Shown: positions 1-6,351, numbered from the stretch's first letter. The stretch is DNA of 14,255 nt from WANQ01 sp964448055 (GCA_964448055.1 CAYUVB010000040.1:1-14255), one strand, 5' to 3'. Notes: generated from the sequence alone by a model not told the origin. Numbers and translations are program-made.

Positions 1-434
1 TAGCAGTATTCATAGCATTCAACATATCAACAACAGCAGTAAAAAGCCAAGCAGGACAACTAGTAGTCGTAGGACAACCAGTAGCGTTTTACGATACAAA
101 CAGTAACGAGTTAACAAAAATAACATTTGTAGTGAAGAATCCTACTGGATCAAACATAACTATAACGGGCTTTATACTTAAGGGTACAACATTCACATTA
201 ACTGGACCTCAAGAAATTAAATATGGTGCAACAGCAACAATAATAATAGACGATGACGACTTCAATGTTACAATTGGTACTTGGGAGAATAGCACTGGAT
301 TCACGCCACAAAGTATATCTGGTGCAGCAATAGACCTTAGTAACGAAGTAGCACAAGGTTACTTAGAGATAATACTAATAACGGATAGAGGAACAACTAG
401 TATACCTATACAAATAGTTAAAGTAGGAGGTTAA
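1..434 (+). CDS. pilin-like surface protein, 5' end outside window
   Basis: The reading frame is open from the window edge (first whole codon at 3) to TAA at 432-434, giving 143 visible residues; the true start lies upstream. The visible protein begins with the end of a hydrophobic helix (AVFIAFNISTTAV) followed by a polar, Thr/Ile-rich beta domain. This is the layout of archaeal type IV pilins and archaellin-like proteins, in which the N-terminal helix packs into the filament core and the beta domain faces outside. Several Asn-X-Ser/Thr sites suit an exported glycoprotein. The next gene downstream has a matching pattern after its membrane helix (V..G.P..FY....N.L....FV..NP), so the two are probably related filament subunits. 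The class III signal peptide, which would settle the call, is not in the window. Other exported beta proteins remain possible. Confidence 0.6.
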   Translation, partial: AVFIAFNISTTAVKSQAGQLVVVGQPVAFYDTNSNELTKITFVVKNPTGSNITITGFILKGTTFTLTGPQEIKYGATATIIIDDDDFNVTIGTWENSTGFTPQSISGAAIDLSNEVAQGYLEIILITDRGTTSIPIQIVKVGG

Positions 435-469
435 AGAGTAAAGTTACTATCTCTTTAGTTATGTTACCT

Positions 470-482
470 TAATATATTATAT
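470..482 (+). promoter_or_regulatory. TATA box for gene at 512
   Basis: The AT-rich run taatatattatat is centred about 35 bases before the ATG at 512. An archaeal start site 26-27 bases after the TATA centre would fall near 504, leaving a leader of under 10 bases. No Shine-Dalgarno site is seen, so leaderless or near-leaderless translation is likely. A 5-bp inverted repeat, CTAGT/ACTAG, lies at 497-511 directly before the start. Confidence 0.5.
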
Positions 483-511
483 ACATTTTTATCGAACTAG
501 TTAATTACTAG

Positions 512-1045
512 ATGAGTAGGTGGCTAAGAAAATACAGGGTTAGTGTATTATTGATCAATAAAAAGAAAAGTAAAAAATGCGTACCATACGGCGGTATAAC
601 TGGTCCTATGGGCATACTATACGCTATTCTTTTATCATTGATATTGTTAGCTGTTGTTGTCTATTTTTCTTGGAGTTATAGCATTAGTGTTATTGAGAAT
701 CAGCGTGTTCATTCTATCGTCTTGACGGCTGGTACTCCCTATGGTTTCTATAATGTTTCTAATAATAGGCTTGTTTTTGTTTTTGTTCCTGCGATTAACC
801 CTAGTCCTCGTGTTGTGGTATTGAAGGAGCTTATTATTGCTGGCGTGAGGATACCATTGGATGAGGTTATGAATGACACCAGTTTGGATCCCAGTGAGAG
901 GAAGTCTATTGTTCTTGGCTGGGATGTGCTTAGGAACTATAATATTACTGTTGCTAATTTTGTTGAGGAGATGTTTATTGAGGGTACGCTTGTTACTGAT
1001 ATTGGTAGTGTAACTTTTCCTATTATCCTGCATGGTGTTAAATAG
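512..1045 (+). CDS. membrane-anchored pilin-like or exported protein
   Basis: This is a 177-residue protein with a basic N-terminus (about residues 1-27, many Lys/Arg), a Gly-rich turn, and one hydrophobic helix at about residues 33-54 (MGILYAILLSLILLAVVVYF). An extracytoplasmic beta-rich domain follows. The arrangement of basic residues, Gly-Gly and a long helix resembles an archaeal prepilin, but a clean Lys/Arg-Gly cleavage site is not visible. The segment after the helix follows the same spacing of Gly, Pro, Phe-Tyr, Asn and Asn-Pro residues as the preceding gene, so it may be a minor subunit of the same filament. ATG 512 is chosen because a TATA box sits at leaderless distance. From about 620 onward codons end mainly in T or G rather than A, unlike neighbouring genes. 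Confidence 0.6.
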   Translation: MSRWLRKYRVSVLLINKKKSKKCVPYGGITGPMGILYAILLSLILLAVVVYFSWSYSISVIENQRVHSIVLTAGTPYGFYNVSNNRLVFVFVPAINPSPRVVVLKELIIAGVRIPLDEVMNDTSLDPSERKSIVLGWDVLRNYNITVANFVEEMFIEGTLVTDIGSVTFPIILHGVK

Positions 1046-1055
1046 GGGTTTGATG

Positions 1056-1098
1056 TGTTTTTCTCTTCTTATTGGTGTTTGTGTCTTGGTTTTGTCTG
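1056..1098 (+). terminator. T-rich probable transcription terminator
   Basis: Just after the stop at 1045 the plus strand becomes T-rich, with TTTTT at 1058-1062, TTCTCTTCTT and a further TTTT run. Archaeal RNA polymerase commonly stops on oligo-T without a hairpin, so this is a fair terminator for the pilin-like pair. No stem-loop is needed or seen. Confidence 0.35.
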
Positions 1099-1128
1099 AT
1101 TATGTGGTAGTGGTGTTCTAGTAGTTGT

Positions 1129-1503
1129 TTGCTGAGTTGTCTGCTGGGGGAGTTTGTTGATAGGAGTGTTGAGCTGGATGTACTGGAGAGGGCTATATAC
1201 CCTGGGAATAGGGTTAGAATACACGCTACTCTAGGCTACAGGTTATTCGGGAAGATAGTCCGTGGAAACGAGGAGATAGATCTCGCACTAATAAACCCAG
1301 AAACCAGGGAGGCAGTAGTAGTAGAGGTAAAGTGGAGTAACCTAGACTACATAGAGGCATAGAGAGAAATTAACAAGCTCTCCAGGAAAGCGTATAGACT
1401 ACTACCAGGCTACACGATCAAGAAGACACTAGTAGTCATAAGAAGACTAGTTAGGGGATACAAGGATGAAAACATACTAACAGTTGAAGACCTAAACATG
1501 TAA
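1129..1503 (+). pseudogene. relic of archaeal ATPase with DUF234-type nuclease domain
   Basis: From TTG 1129 the frame encodes 77 residues, then TAG at 1360-1362. The same frame continues with sensible protein (REINKLSRKAYRLL, KKTLVVIRR) to TAA at 1501-1503. The segment EEIDLALIN followed by VVVEVKW matches the D...ExK core of the PD-(D/E)XK-like C-terminal domain (DUF234) of archaeal ATPases: Asp51, Glu66 and Lys68. The first residues (GEFVDRSVELDVLERAI) resemble the F(V/I)DR-x-x-EL-x-x-LE start of the ATPase domain of the same family. Walker A, Walker B and the rest of the roughly 300-residue ATPase part are absent. This looks like an internal deletion joining the two ends, followed by a nonsense mutation. 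The family is recalled from pattern, not searched. A short surviving nuclease-like fragment is possible but unlikely to be active. Confidence 0.6.
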
Positions 1504-1591
1504 ATATAGTACAGTCCATAGACTAGAATACCCGAAGATATCATAGAACTTAATGATGCCTAGGTCTTAGTACTTTTGCAAGTGTTAAGAC

Positions 1592-1628
1592 TTATGTATA
1601 AGCTCTACAATACCTCCCAGATAGGAGG
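1592..1628 (+). promoter_or_regulatory. TATA box and Shine-Dalgarno site of coiled-coil nuclease gene
   Basis: A TATA-like run, ttatgtataa, lies at 1592-1601. AGGAGG lies at 1623-1628, ten bases before an in-frame TTG at 1639. The distance from the TATA centre puts the start site near 1623. Together these favour translation from TTG 1639 over the upstream TTG 1576 or ATG 1594, both of which lie before or inside the TATA box. Confidence 0.5.
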
Positions 1629-1638
1629 ACTGATAAAT

Positions 1639-2529
1639 TTGACTAGTTCGTCTGTTGATAGGAAGTGGTTTTTGAAGCTTCTCGAAGAGGATGAGGAGTT
1701 TCGGCTAGCGGTAGCCGCTAAGATAGGATTACTTGAGATACTTAACGAGCTAAGACAACACAATCGTAAGTTCAATGAGATATTAGAAGAACTAAGAGAA
1801 CATAGGAAGAAACTAATAGGGCACGACAAGAAGTTTAACACTATACAAGAGGAAATAAAGAAAATATGGGAGAAACTAGAGGAGCATGACCGTAAGTTCA
1901 ACGAGATATTGGAAAGACTAGACCGTCATGAAGAAGAAATAAAGAAGATATGGATAAAACTAGAAGAACACGATCGAAAGTTTAACGAGATATTAGAGGA
2001 GTTGAAAACACATAGGAAGAAACTAGAAGAACATGATCGAAAGTTTAACGCTATACAAGAAGAAATAAAGAAGATATGGATAAAGTTGGAAGAACATGAC
2101 AGGAAATTCAACGAGATCCTAGAAGAGATTAAGAGGATTTGGGAGAAGCTGGGAGAACATGGCTCTAAGCTTACTAGAATTGAATTAGAGGTTGGGGTTT
2201 TATCTGAGAGCTTCTACTGTAAAGCTGTATGGGATGATTTAAGAGAGGAGATTACTGCTAGAGGTGAGAAGATAGTTTATAGAAAGAGGAATGCTAGGAT
2301 AGATAATGTTGATATAGACCTACTCGTGGAGACTGATAAGAGAATATACCTCATAGAGGTAAAGGTTAGACCCAAGCATAAGCATATAGGTGATCTCCTA
2401 GTAAAAGCGGATATAGCTAAAAAGAAATACCCAGGCAAAGAGGTAGTCCTGATACTAGCTGGAGCCATGATAGGTAGAGAAATAGAAGAGTACGCTAAGG
2501 AAAAGAACATACTAGTATACAATTACTAG
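1639..2529 (+). CDS. long coiled-coil protein with C-terminal PD-(D/E)XK nuclease-like domain
   Basis: The protein has 296 residues from TTG 1639; the frame is open to TTG 1576. Domain order: a short helical head (VDRKWFLKLLEEDEEFRLAV), then 21 unbroken heptads over about residues 38-178, then a globular domain of about 110 residues. That domain carries NVDIDLLVE and, 13 residues after its second Asp, EVK (Asp225/Asp227, Glu240, Lys242), the D...ExK signature of the restriction-endonuclease fold. The architecture matches crenarchaeal families annotated as DUF3782-type; the name is from memory. The coil is built from 14-residue units such as KLEEHDRKFNEILE. Its a positions are Leu, Phe or Ile and its d positions only Ile or His. 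It probably forms an oligomeric rod carrying nuclease domains, possibly in DNA repair, defence or mobile-DNA biology. Substrate and partner are unknown. No transmembrane segment is seen. Confidence 0.72.
   Translation: MTSSSVDRKWFLKLLEEDEEFRLAVAAKIGLLEILNELRQHNRKFNEILEELREHRKKLIGHDKKFNTIQEEIKKIWEKLEEHDRKFNEILERLDRHEEEIKKIWIKLEEHDRKFNEILEELKTHRKKLEEHDRKFNAIQEEIKKIWIKLEEHDRKFNEILEEIKRIWEKLGEHGSKLTRIELEVGVLSESFYCKAVWDDLREEITARGEKIVYRKRNARIDNVDIDLLVETDKRIYLIEVKVRPKHKHIGDLLVKADIAKKKYPGKEVVLILAGAMIGREIEEYAKEKNILVYNY
1750..2172 (+). repeat. in-gene 42-nt (14-residue) repeats
   Basis: The coding DNA is a degenerate tandem array with a 42-base period, two heptads per unit. The most alike copies encode KKIWIKLEEHDRKFNEILEE, starting near 1945 and 2071, 126 bases apart, with mostly synonymous differences. 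Synonymous divergence between near-identical protein units suggests old duplications held by protein-level selection. Copy-number variation by recombination would be expected among relatives. Confidence 0.75.
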
Positions 2530-2587
2530 ACACCATCTAGATACCATACAGAATTAATTACACTACATCAACAACTAGCCTATATGA

Positions 2588-2831
2588 CTAATGGGGAATG
2601 CTACCAACATAATCAGATACTAGCCCAGTAATGTGAGGTTCTTGGGTATAGGTATATAGTTGAGAATTCAAGTCTTAGCTCTCCATATGTAGGGCTGTTT
2701 TGTTGTCTAGAGGCTTTCTACTATTTGACTTATTAGCTTTACATGATAGTTTTCTTCCTCTGCTATTTTCTCTTCGAACTACATATCATCATTTGGGTTA
2801 AAGCATTTACTAAGTCTTCTTTAGAGTTCAT
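2588..2831 (-). pseudogene. frameshifted relic of a small helical protein
   Basis: Within the 355-base gap between genes at 2530-2884, the minus strand has ATG at 2831 with a TATA-like run (comp. of 2856-2863) 25-32 bases upstream. It reads MNSKEDLVNALTQMM, then breaks. Another frame continues with a natural-looking acidic helix (FEEKIAEEENYHVKLISQ, then IVESL) to a stop. A third frame adds LDNKTALHMES, a stop, then DLNSQLYTYTQ to a stop at 2588. The pieces join into a plausible helical protein needing at least two frameshift repairs and one stop repair. The EEKIAEEENYH pattern recalls ferritin/rubrerythrin-like helices, but this is a guess. The rest of the gap (2530-2587 and 2832-2884) shows nothing else. 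Confidence 0.35.
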
Positions 2832-2884
2832 ATGAACTTCCCTAGAGTTAAAGTTGTATATTAGGTATCAAGTGTTTCATATTT

Positions 2885-3715
2885 TTATCTATATCTTTTC
2901 ATGTATGCTATTATTAAAAGTATTATTACTGGTGCTAAACTTAGCGCTCTTGTTATATCACCGTAGGTTCTTAGAGCTATTTTAGGGTCCATTAATGCTG
3001 GCTGTATGTATATGAATGCTAGTACTGCTAATACTATTGCTAATAGAGTCATAGGTGCTACCGCTGTTGCAAATTTCATTGGTTCACGTGTTATGGTCAA
3101 GGTATATACTGTTGTGAATAGCCATATTCCTAGGATTATGAAGGGGGTTAAAGCTAGTACAAACTGTGTTATGGTTATTATCGAGTCTTTTAGACCTGGT
3201 ACGACTAAGGCTATAGCATATATTCCTGCGAGTATTGCTGCTAACCCTTTCATAGCTCCAGTAAGAACCATTATCACTTGTTGGGCTCTATATGCTATTT
3301 CAACTTGTATTTTAGACTCTATGATTAGTATGATTATTCCTGCCAAGGCAAGAGCTAAGTGTATAAACCAGTGCCGTAATATAATAGCTACCAGTATTAC
3401 TGGTACAGCTATGGCTCTTAATGCAAAATAGATTTTATTATACTTATAGGTCCAAGGTAGGGCTAAAACCTCATAAGCTAGCAATACTACTAAAGGTATA
3501 GGATCCAACGGCATATCCGGTATAACATAGGTTGCCGGATCTACAACTAATCTACCATAAATTAACGCCAATATAATTGATGAGACAGTGATTACTATGT
3601 AATAGAGAACCGGAAGTGTAGTATGTCTCGTTGAGTTAAAGTTGGTGAGAATATTGTGTTTGCTGTTCTTCTCCACATACATTCCTAATAGAGTTCTATT
3701 AACTGGGCTCGACAT
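2885..3715 (-). CDS. multi-pass membrane protein, function unknown
   Basis: The product is 276 residues from ATG 3715. A GTG at 3736 would add seven. ATG is preferred because AGGTGG lies nine bases before it on the minus strand, and a TATA-like acataat is centred near 3755. After about 35 polar residues the protein has seven or eight hydrophobic segments, the first around LYYIVITVSSIILALIYG, with short polar loops between and a basic end (YMKRYR). No transporter or enzyme motif is recognised. The gene stands alone, with decayed sequence on both sides, so neighbours give no hint of its job. The frame is intact and codon use (many A-ending codons) fits the genome, so it is probably a real, lineage-restricted gene. 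Confidence 0.62.
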   Translation of the reverse strand: MSSPVNRTLLGMYVEKNSKHNILTNFNSTRHTTLPVLYYIVITVSSIILALIYGRLVVDPATYVIPDMPLDPIPLVVLLAYEVLALPWTYKYNKIYFALRAIAVPVILVAIILRHWFIHLALALAGIIILIIESKIQVEIAYRAQQVIMVLTGAMKGLAAILAGIYAIALVVPGLKDSIITITQFVLALTPFIILGIWLFTTVYTLTITREPMKFATAVAPMTLLAIVLAVLAFIYIQPALMDPKIALRTYGDITRALSLAPVIILLIIAYMKRYR

Positions 3716-3862
3716 GAGTGTTTTCCACCTATTCACCTAGTATAACACTATTATGTAATTTCTCTATACCTAGTTAACTAATTAGATCGCAAGAAACACA
3801 TATTTATCATTGTCCAGACTATTAAAAATCCTTTAACACGACATTTTTGTTGTTATGGTTAA

Positions 3863-4133
3863 TTAAGATTCCAGTATACATTCTATTGAGCGTATATTAT
3901 CCAATACATGGCTTAATAATGTTTCATAAAGCCCTAATGTCCTTCTATTAATGCTATTCTTCTCACCAATATAATATCTTGAACTTTGGTATCAAAGTAT
4001 TTAGTGTATTTTTCTCCAATGTTTAGTTATAGTATTGCATATCCATCCTTTAGTATACTCTATGGGTCCTCAATAAAGTTTTGAAGCATTTCTTTACGTT
4101 ATCGTGTATGCTCTTGTAATCTATTATCTGAAT
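3863..4133 (-). pseudogene. decayed gene downstream of PaREP1 gene
   Basis: The 417-base space between genes at 3737-4153 holds a broken coding sequence on the minus strand. Pieces in order: IQIIDYKSIHDNVK; a frame change to KEMLQNFIEDP; TAG; SILKDGYAIL; TAA; LNIGEKYTKYFDTKVQ followed by DIILVRRIALIEGH; a second frame change; LGLYETLLSHVLDN followed by IRSIECILES; then TAA at 3863-3865. Two in-frame stops fall within one otherwise continuous frame and two frameshifts flank it. The pieces have protein-like composition with amphipathic helices. No family is recognised. It follows the PaREP1 gene by about 20 bases on the same strand, so it may once have been its operon partner. The 3737-3862 part holds only the upstream membrane gene's promoter and AT-rich sequence. 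Confidence 0.45.
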
Positions 4134-4153
4134 TATAAAGATATGAATTCTTG

Positions 4154-4642
4154 TTATGTGTTTTCTCTTGCTATCTTCTTGGCTATAGTTTCAACAAGTT
4201 TCTCTATTGATTTAAGGGCGGCTTCGATGTGATCCTTAGTACACCATCCTTCGTAGAAACATGTATGCATTGAGTTCGCGTGAGCCCATGAATCGAGTAC
4301 CCAGCTACCGACTTCACTGGCAACGATCCTACTATACTCCCATAGCTCTCCATGGCTTGCTAATCTCTTATTTTCTTTCCAGTATGCATATGACTTTATA
4401 GCCAAGGCGGCTGAACCCCATATTTTCTCAGCTGCTTGTCTTAAATCACCTTTCTTAAGTTCTTTCTTAGCCTGCTCTAATAGTTCTTTTGAAGCTTCAA
4501 TGTATTCCTTAGCTTTATCCCTGGGATCCAGGTTCTGAGAAACAAGTTCAATTAAATATTCTTCTACACTAACCCCTAGCTTCTCAGCTTCTCTCTTAAT
4601 TCTTTCAGCAGTAATCCTGGGAATAACAATAACTTCGGACAC
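4154..4642 (-). CDS. PaREP1-family (HEPN-like) protein with RHH-like N-terminus
   Basis: This 162-residue protein starts at GTG 4642, with GGGGAG four bases upstream. Residues 4-38 (VIVIPRITAERIKREAEKLG, then VSVEEYLIELV) look like a strand followed by two helices, as in ribbon-helix-helix or antitoxin-like DNA-binding proteins. Residues 41-155 match the PaREP1 pattern: RDKAKEYIEASKELLEQA, KKGDLRQAAEKIWGSAALA, a SHGELWEYS segment, then HTCFYEGW near the end. PaREP1 proteins are numerous in crenarchaea and belong to the HEPN-like helical group, often discussed as toxins or nucleotide-binding partners. The RNase motif Rx4-6H of active HEPN toxins is not seen. Cys128 and Cys134 with His126 and His138 form an uncommon small Cys/His group. 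A decayed gene follows it. Function is unproven. Confidence 0.75.
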   Translation of the reverse strand: MSEVIVIPRITAERIKREAEKLGVSVEEYLIELVSQNLDPRDKAKEYIEASKELLEQAKKELKKGDLRQAAEKIWGSAALAIKSYAYWKENKRLASHGELWEYSRIVASEVGSWVLDSWAHANSMHTCFYEGWCTKDHIEAALKSIEKLVETIAKKIARENT

Positions 4643-4646
4643 TTAG

Positions 4647-4685
4647 CTCCCCTATAAATGATACCAAAATCCACATATTTGTATC
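4647..4685 (-). promoter_or_regulatory. promoter and Shine-Dalgarno site of PaREP1 gene
   Basis: On the minus strand the TATA-like atacaaatatgt (complement of about 4672-4685) would place transcription start near 4654. GGGGAG (complement of 4647-4652) lies four bases before GTG 4642. This supports GTG as the start. Confidence 0.45.
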
Positions 4686-4747
4686 CTTTCATTTTACCCA
4701 ACTATATTAGTAAATAACATAAATAGGTAATACAGGCTTTAGGAACG

Positions 4748-5461
4748 CTAACTTTTCTCATATCTCTTCTTCTTTTCTTCGTATTCCTCTCTACTCATTA
4801 CGGGTTTTGCTGGTATTCCTGCTACAACTGTTCTTGGTGGTACGTTCCTTGTTACTACTGCTCCAGCTGCTACTACAGCTTCTTCACCTATCTCTACACC
4901 TGCTATTAGTACACTATTAGCACCGATGACAGCCCCTCTTTTTATTTTAACGCCTATTAGTTTCTTGCTTACAGGGTATTTATCATTGGTTATTACTGCT
5001 CTTGGACCTAAGAATACATTGTCTTCTATAATTGTTTTAGGCGGGATATATACTCCGCTTTCTATTCTAACGTTGCTCCCTATAGCTGCATAGCCATCTA
5101 TTATGGTTCCAGTCCCTATTAAGGTATTAGATCCTATCTTGGTCTCTTCTCTAATCAATACATGGTGTCCTGTTTCAACATTATCTCCTATCTCTGTGTC
5201 CTCGTATATTATTGTGAATGGTCTTATCAGTGTATTTGATCCTATCCTTGCACCATTGCTAAGCTCATCAAGGTCTCTTAATACACCATATTCTACCTGC
5301 TTTAGCATTAGTTGTCTTAATGGTTTACGTCGGGGAAACCCTATTATCACATAATCTCCTATGTAGGTGTTCTCTCCTATGATGGTTTCCCCTAAGATGA
5401 TTGATGTATCGTGGATTCTTGTGTTCTCGGATATTTTTGCCTTGAATGATATATAACCCAT
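4748..5461 (-). CDS. left-handed beta-helix acyltransferase (WlbB/WbpD-like)
   Basis: A 237-residue protein from ATG 5461. GTG 5470 would add three residues, but its GTGAT serves better as a Shine-Dalgarno site four bases before the ATG, and family members begin MGYIS-like. The whole chain is hexapeptide repeats (IGENTYIGDY, IGSNTLIGTGTIIDG, IGSNVRIESGVYI, IGANSVLIAGVEIGEEAVV), the left-handed parallel beta-helix of trimeric acyltransferases. GHHVLIRE near residue 98 holds the likely catalytic His. LGPRAVITNDKYP and the ending AGAVVTRNVPPRTVVAGIPA are typical of the N-acetyltransferases acting on UDP-amino-sugars. It likely transfers acetyl from acetyl-CoA to a sugar for surface glycans or glycolipid; the exact substrate cannot be read. 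The gene follows the prenyltransferase by under 40 bases on the same strand, so the two are probably co-transcribed. Confidence 0.8.
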   Translation of the reverse strand: MGYISFKAKISENTRIHDTSIILGETIIGENTYIGDYVIIGFPRRKPLRQLMLKQVEYGVLRDLDELSNGARIGSNTLIRPFTIIYEDTEIGDNVETGHHVLIREETKIGSNTLIGTGTIIDGYAAIGSNVRIESGVYIPPKTIIEDNVFLGPRAVITNDKYPVSKKLIGVKIKRGAVIGANSVLIAGVEIGEEAVVAAGAVVTRNVPPRTVVAGIPAKPVMSREEYEEKKKRYEKS

Positions 5462-5499
5462 TGGAATCACGAGTTCCTATAATATGCTTGGAGGTATAA

Positions 5500-6351
5500 T
5501 TAGAGTACGCCTACTAGGAATGCTAATAATCCTGTTAGTAACGGGATTTTGAGTACCCTAGTAGCTCTCCAAGCATTTCTAGGATTCCTTGCTACAAGAT
5601 ATATGGAATACACTATTAAAGTGTCAACACCCAATAATGCTAATATTAGGTAGAATACGTTATAGCCATACATTACGTATGGTATGGGGCTTATAGCTAT
5701 AACTAAAAGTAATATTATTGTACCAATTATAAACGCGGCTCTTTCTCCAAGCACAACTGCTACTGTATGTACCCCATACTTTCTATCTCCTTCCACATCC
5801 TCTATGCCTTTGTAAATCTCTCTTCCAAATATTAGTAGAAAGGCATAGAGGCTTGGTAGAATACTTGCCTCAGGATTACCTGCAGCAAAACCGCCATAAA
5901 GAATACTTAATCCTGATAATAGTGCTACTACTATGTTTCCTGGAACGCCTGTTTTCTTTATCCAACGTGAATACTCGTATAGCAGTAAACTAGCTATAAC
6001 GGCTATTATAAAACATGGGGATGGAAGAAGGAGGCTTAAACCTGTACCAGCGATCATGAAGCCTATAGATACTGTATGAGCTGTTGAGGGACTTATTATA
6101 CCACTAGGTATAGGTCTCCAAGGCTTATTTATTGCATCTATAAATCTATCAAAGTAGTCGTTAACAATATTTCCCCCAGCACCAACAAGCATAGCAACCA
6201 TTGCAGCCGATATCATCTCCTCTATGCTTGAACCACCACTAGAAACGTAGCCCACGATAGTAGCTAACCCCATCATCGATACATTACCTATTCTTATCAG
6301 CGATAACCATGCTTTAACCTTCTCTAGCACCAAGCGAAGCAACCCTGCCAT
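5500..6351 (-). CDS. UbiA-family prenyltransferase, probable digeranylgeranylglyceryl phosphate synthase
   Basis: This 283-residue integral membrane enzyme would add the second geranylgeranyl chain to geranylgeranylglyceryl phosphate in archaeal ether-lipid synthesis (EC 2.5.1.42). The first Asp-rich motif is NDYFDRFIDAINKPWRPIPSG (residues 64-84; NDxxDxxxDxxN), and the second is DVEGDRKYG (from 185). Both bind the Mg-diphosphate of the prenyl donor. About eight or nine hydrophobic helices span the chain, and the length is normal for the family. ATG 6351 fits the family N-terminus (KAWLSLIRIGN...). On the minus strand a TATA box, gtatatatt, preceded by purines lies at about 6397-6406. It is divergent from the mannosidase and leads a unit with the acyltransferase. 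Other UbiA roles (menaquinone or heme) are less likely given the IxKPxRPIPSG motif and archaeal context. Confidence 0.88.
   Translation of the reverse strand: MAGLLRLVLEKVKAWLSLIRIGNVSMMGLATIVGYVSSGGSSIEEMISAAMVAMLVGAGGNIVNDYFDRFIDAINKPWRPIPSGIISPSTAHTVSIGFMIAGTGLSLLLPSPCFIIAVIASLLLYEYSRWIKKTGVPGNIVVALLSGLSILYGGFAAGNPEASILPSLYAFLLIFGREIYKGIEDVEGDRKYGVHTVAVVLGERAAFIIGTIILLLVIAISPIPYVMYGYNVFYLILALLGVDTLIVYSIYLVARNPRNAWRATRVLKIPLLTGLLAFLVGVL

Noticed and set aside
647..1033. 128-codon open frame on the minus strand inside the second pilin-like gene
   Set aside because: It arises because the plus-strand gene uses T- and G-ending codons that avoid stops in the antisense frame. The peptide is Asn/Arg-rich with no protein-like pattern.
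1605..2111. Two Ser/Phe-rich minus-strand open frames across the coiled-coil gene
   Set aside because: Their Ser-Cys-Ser-Ser repeats are just the antisense of the 42-base coil repeats.
1750..2172. Possible CRISPR or non-coding tandem array because of repeated 42- and 126-base units
   Set aside because: The units are in frame, differ mostly at synonymous sites and encode a continuous heptad pattern, with no unique spacers.
2827..2838. Perfect 12-bp palindrome gttcatatgaac as an operator
   Set aside because: It sits at the start of a decayed gene, and a 12-bp AT-rich palindrome is not rare enough alone to claim regulation.
3006..3431. 141-codon open frame on the plus strand across the membrane protein gene
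   Set aside because: It is the antisense shadow of hydrophobic codons in the minus-strand gene, has no promoter or Shine-Dalgarno site, and overlaps a better-supported gene fully.
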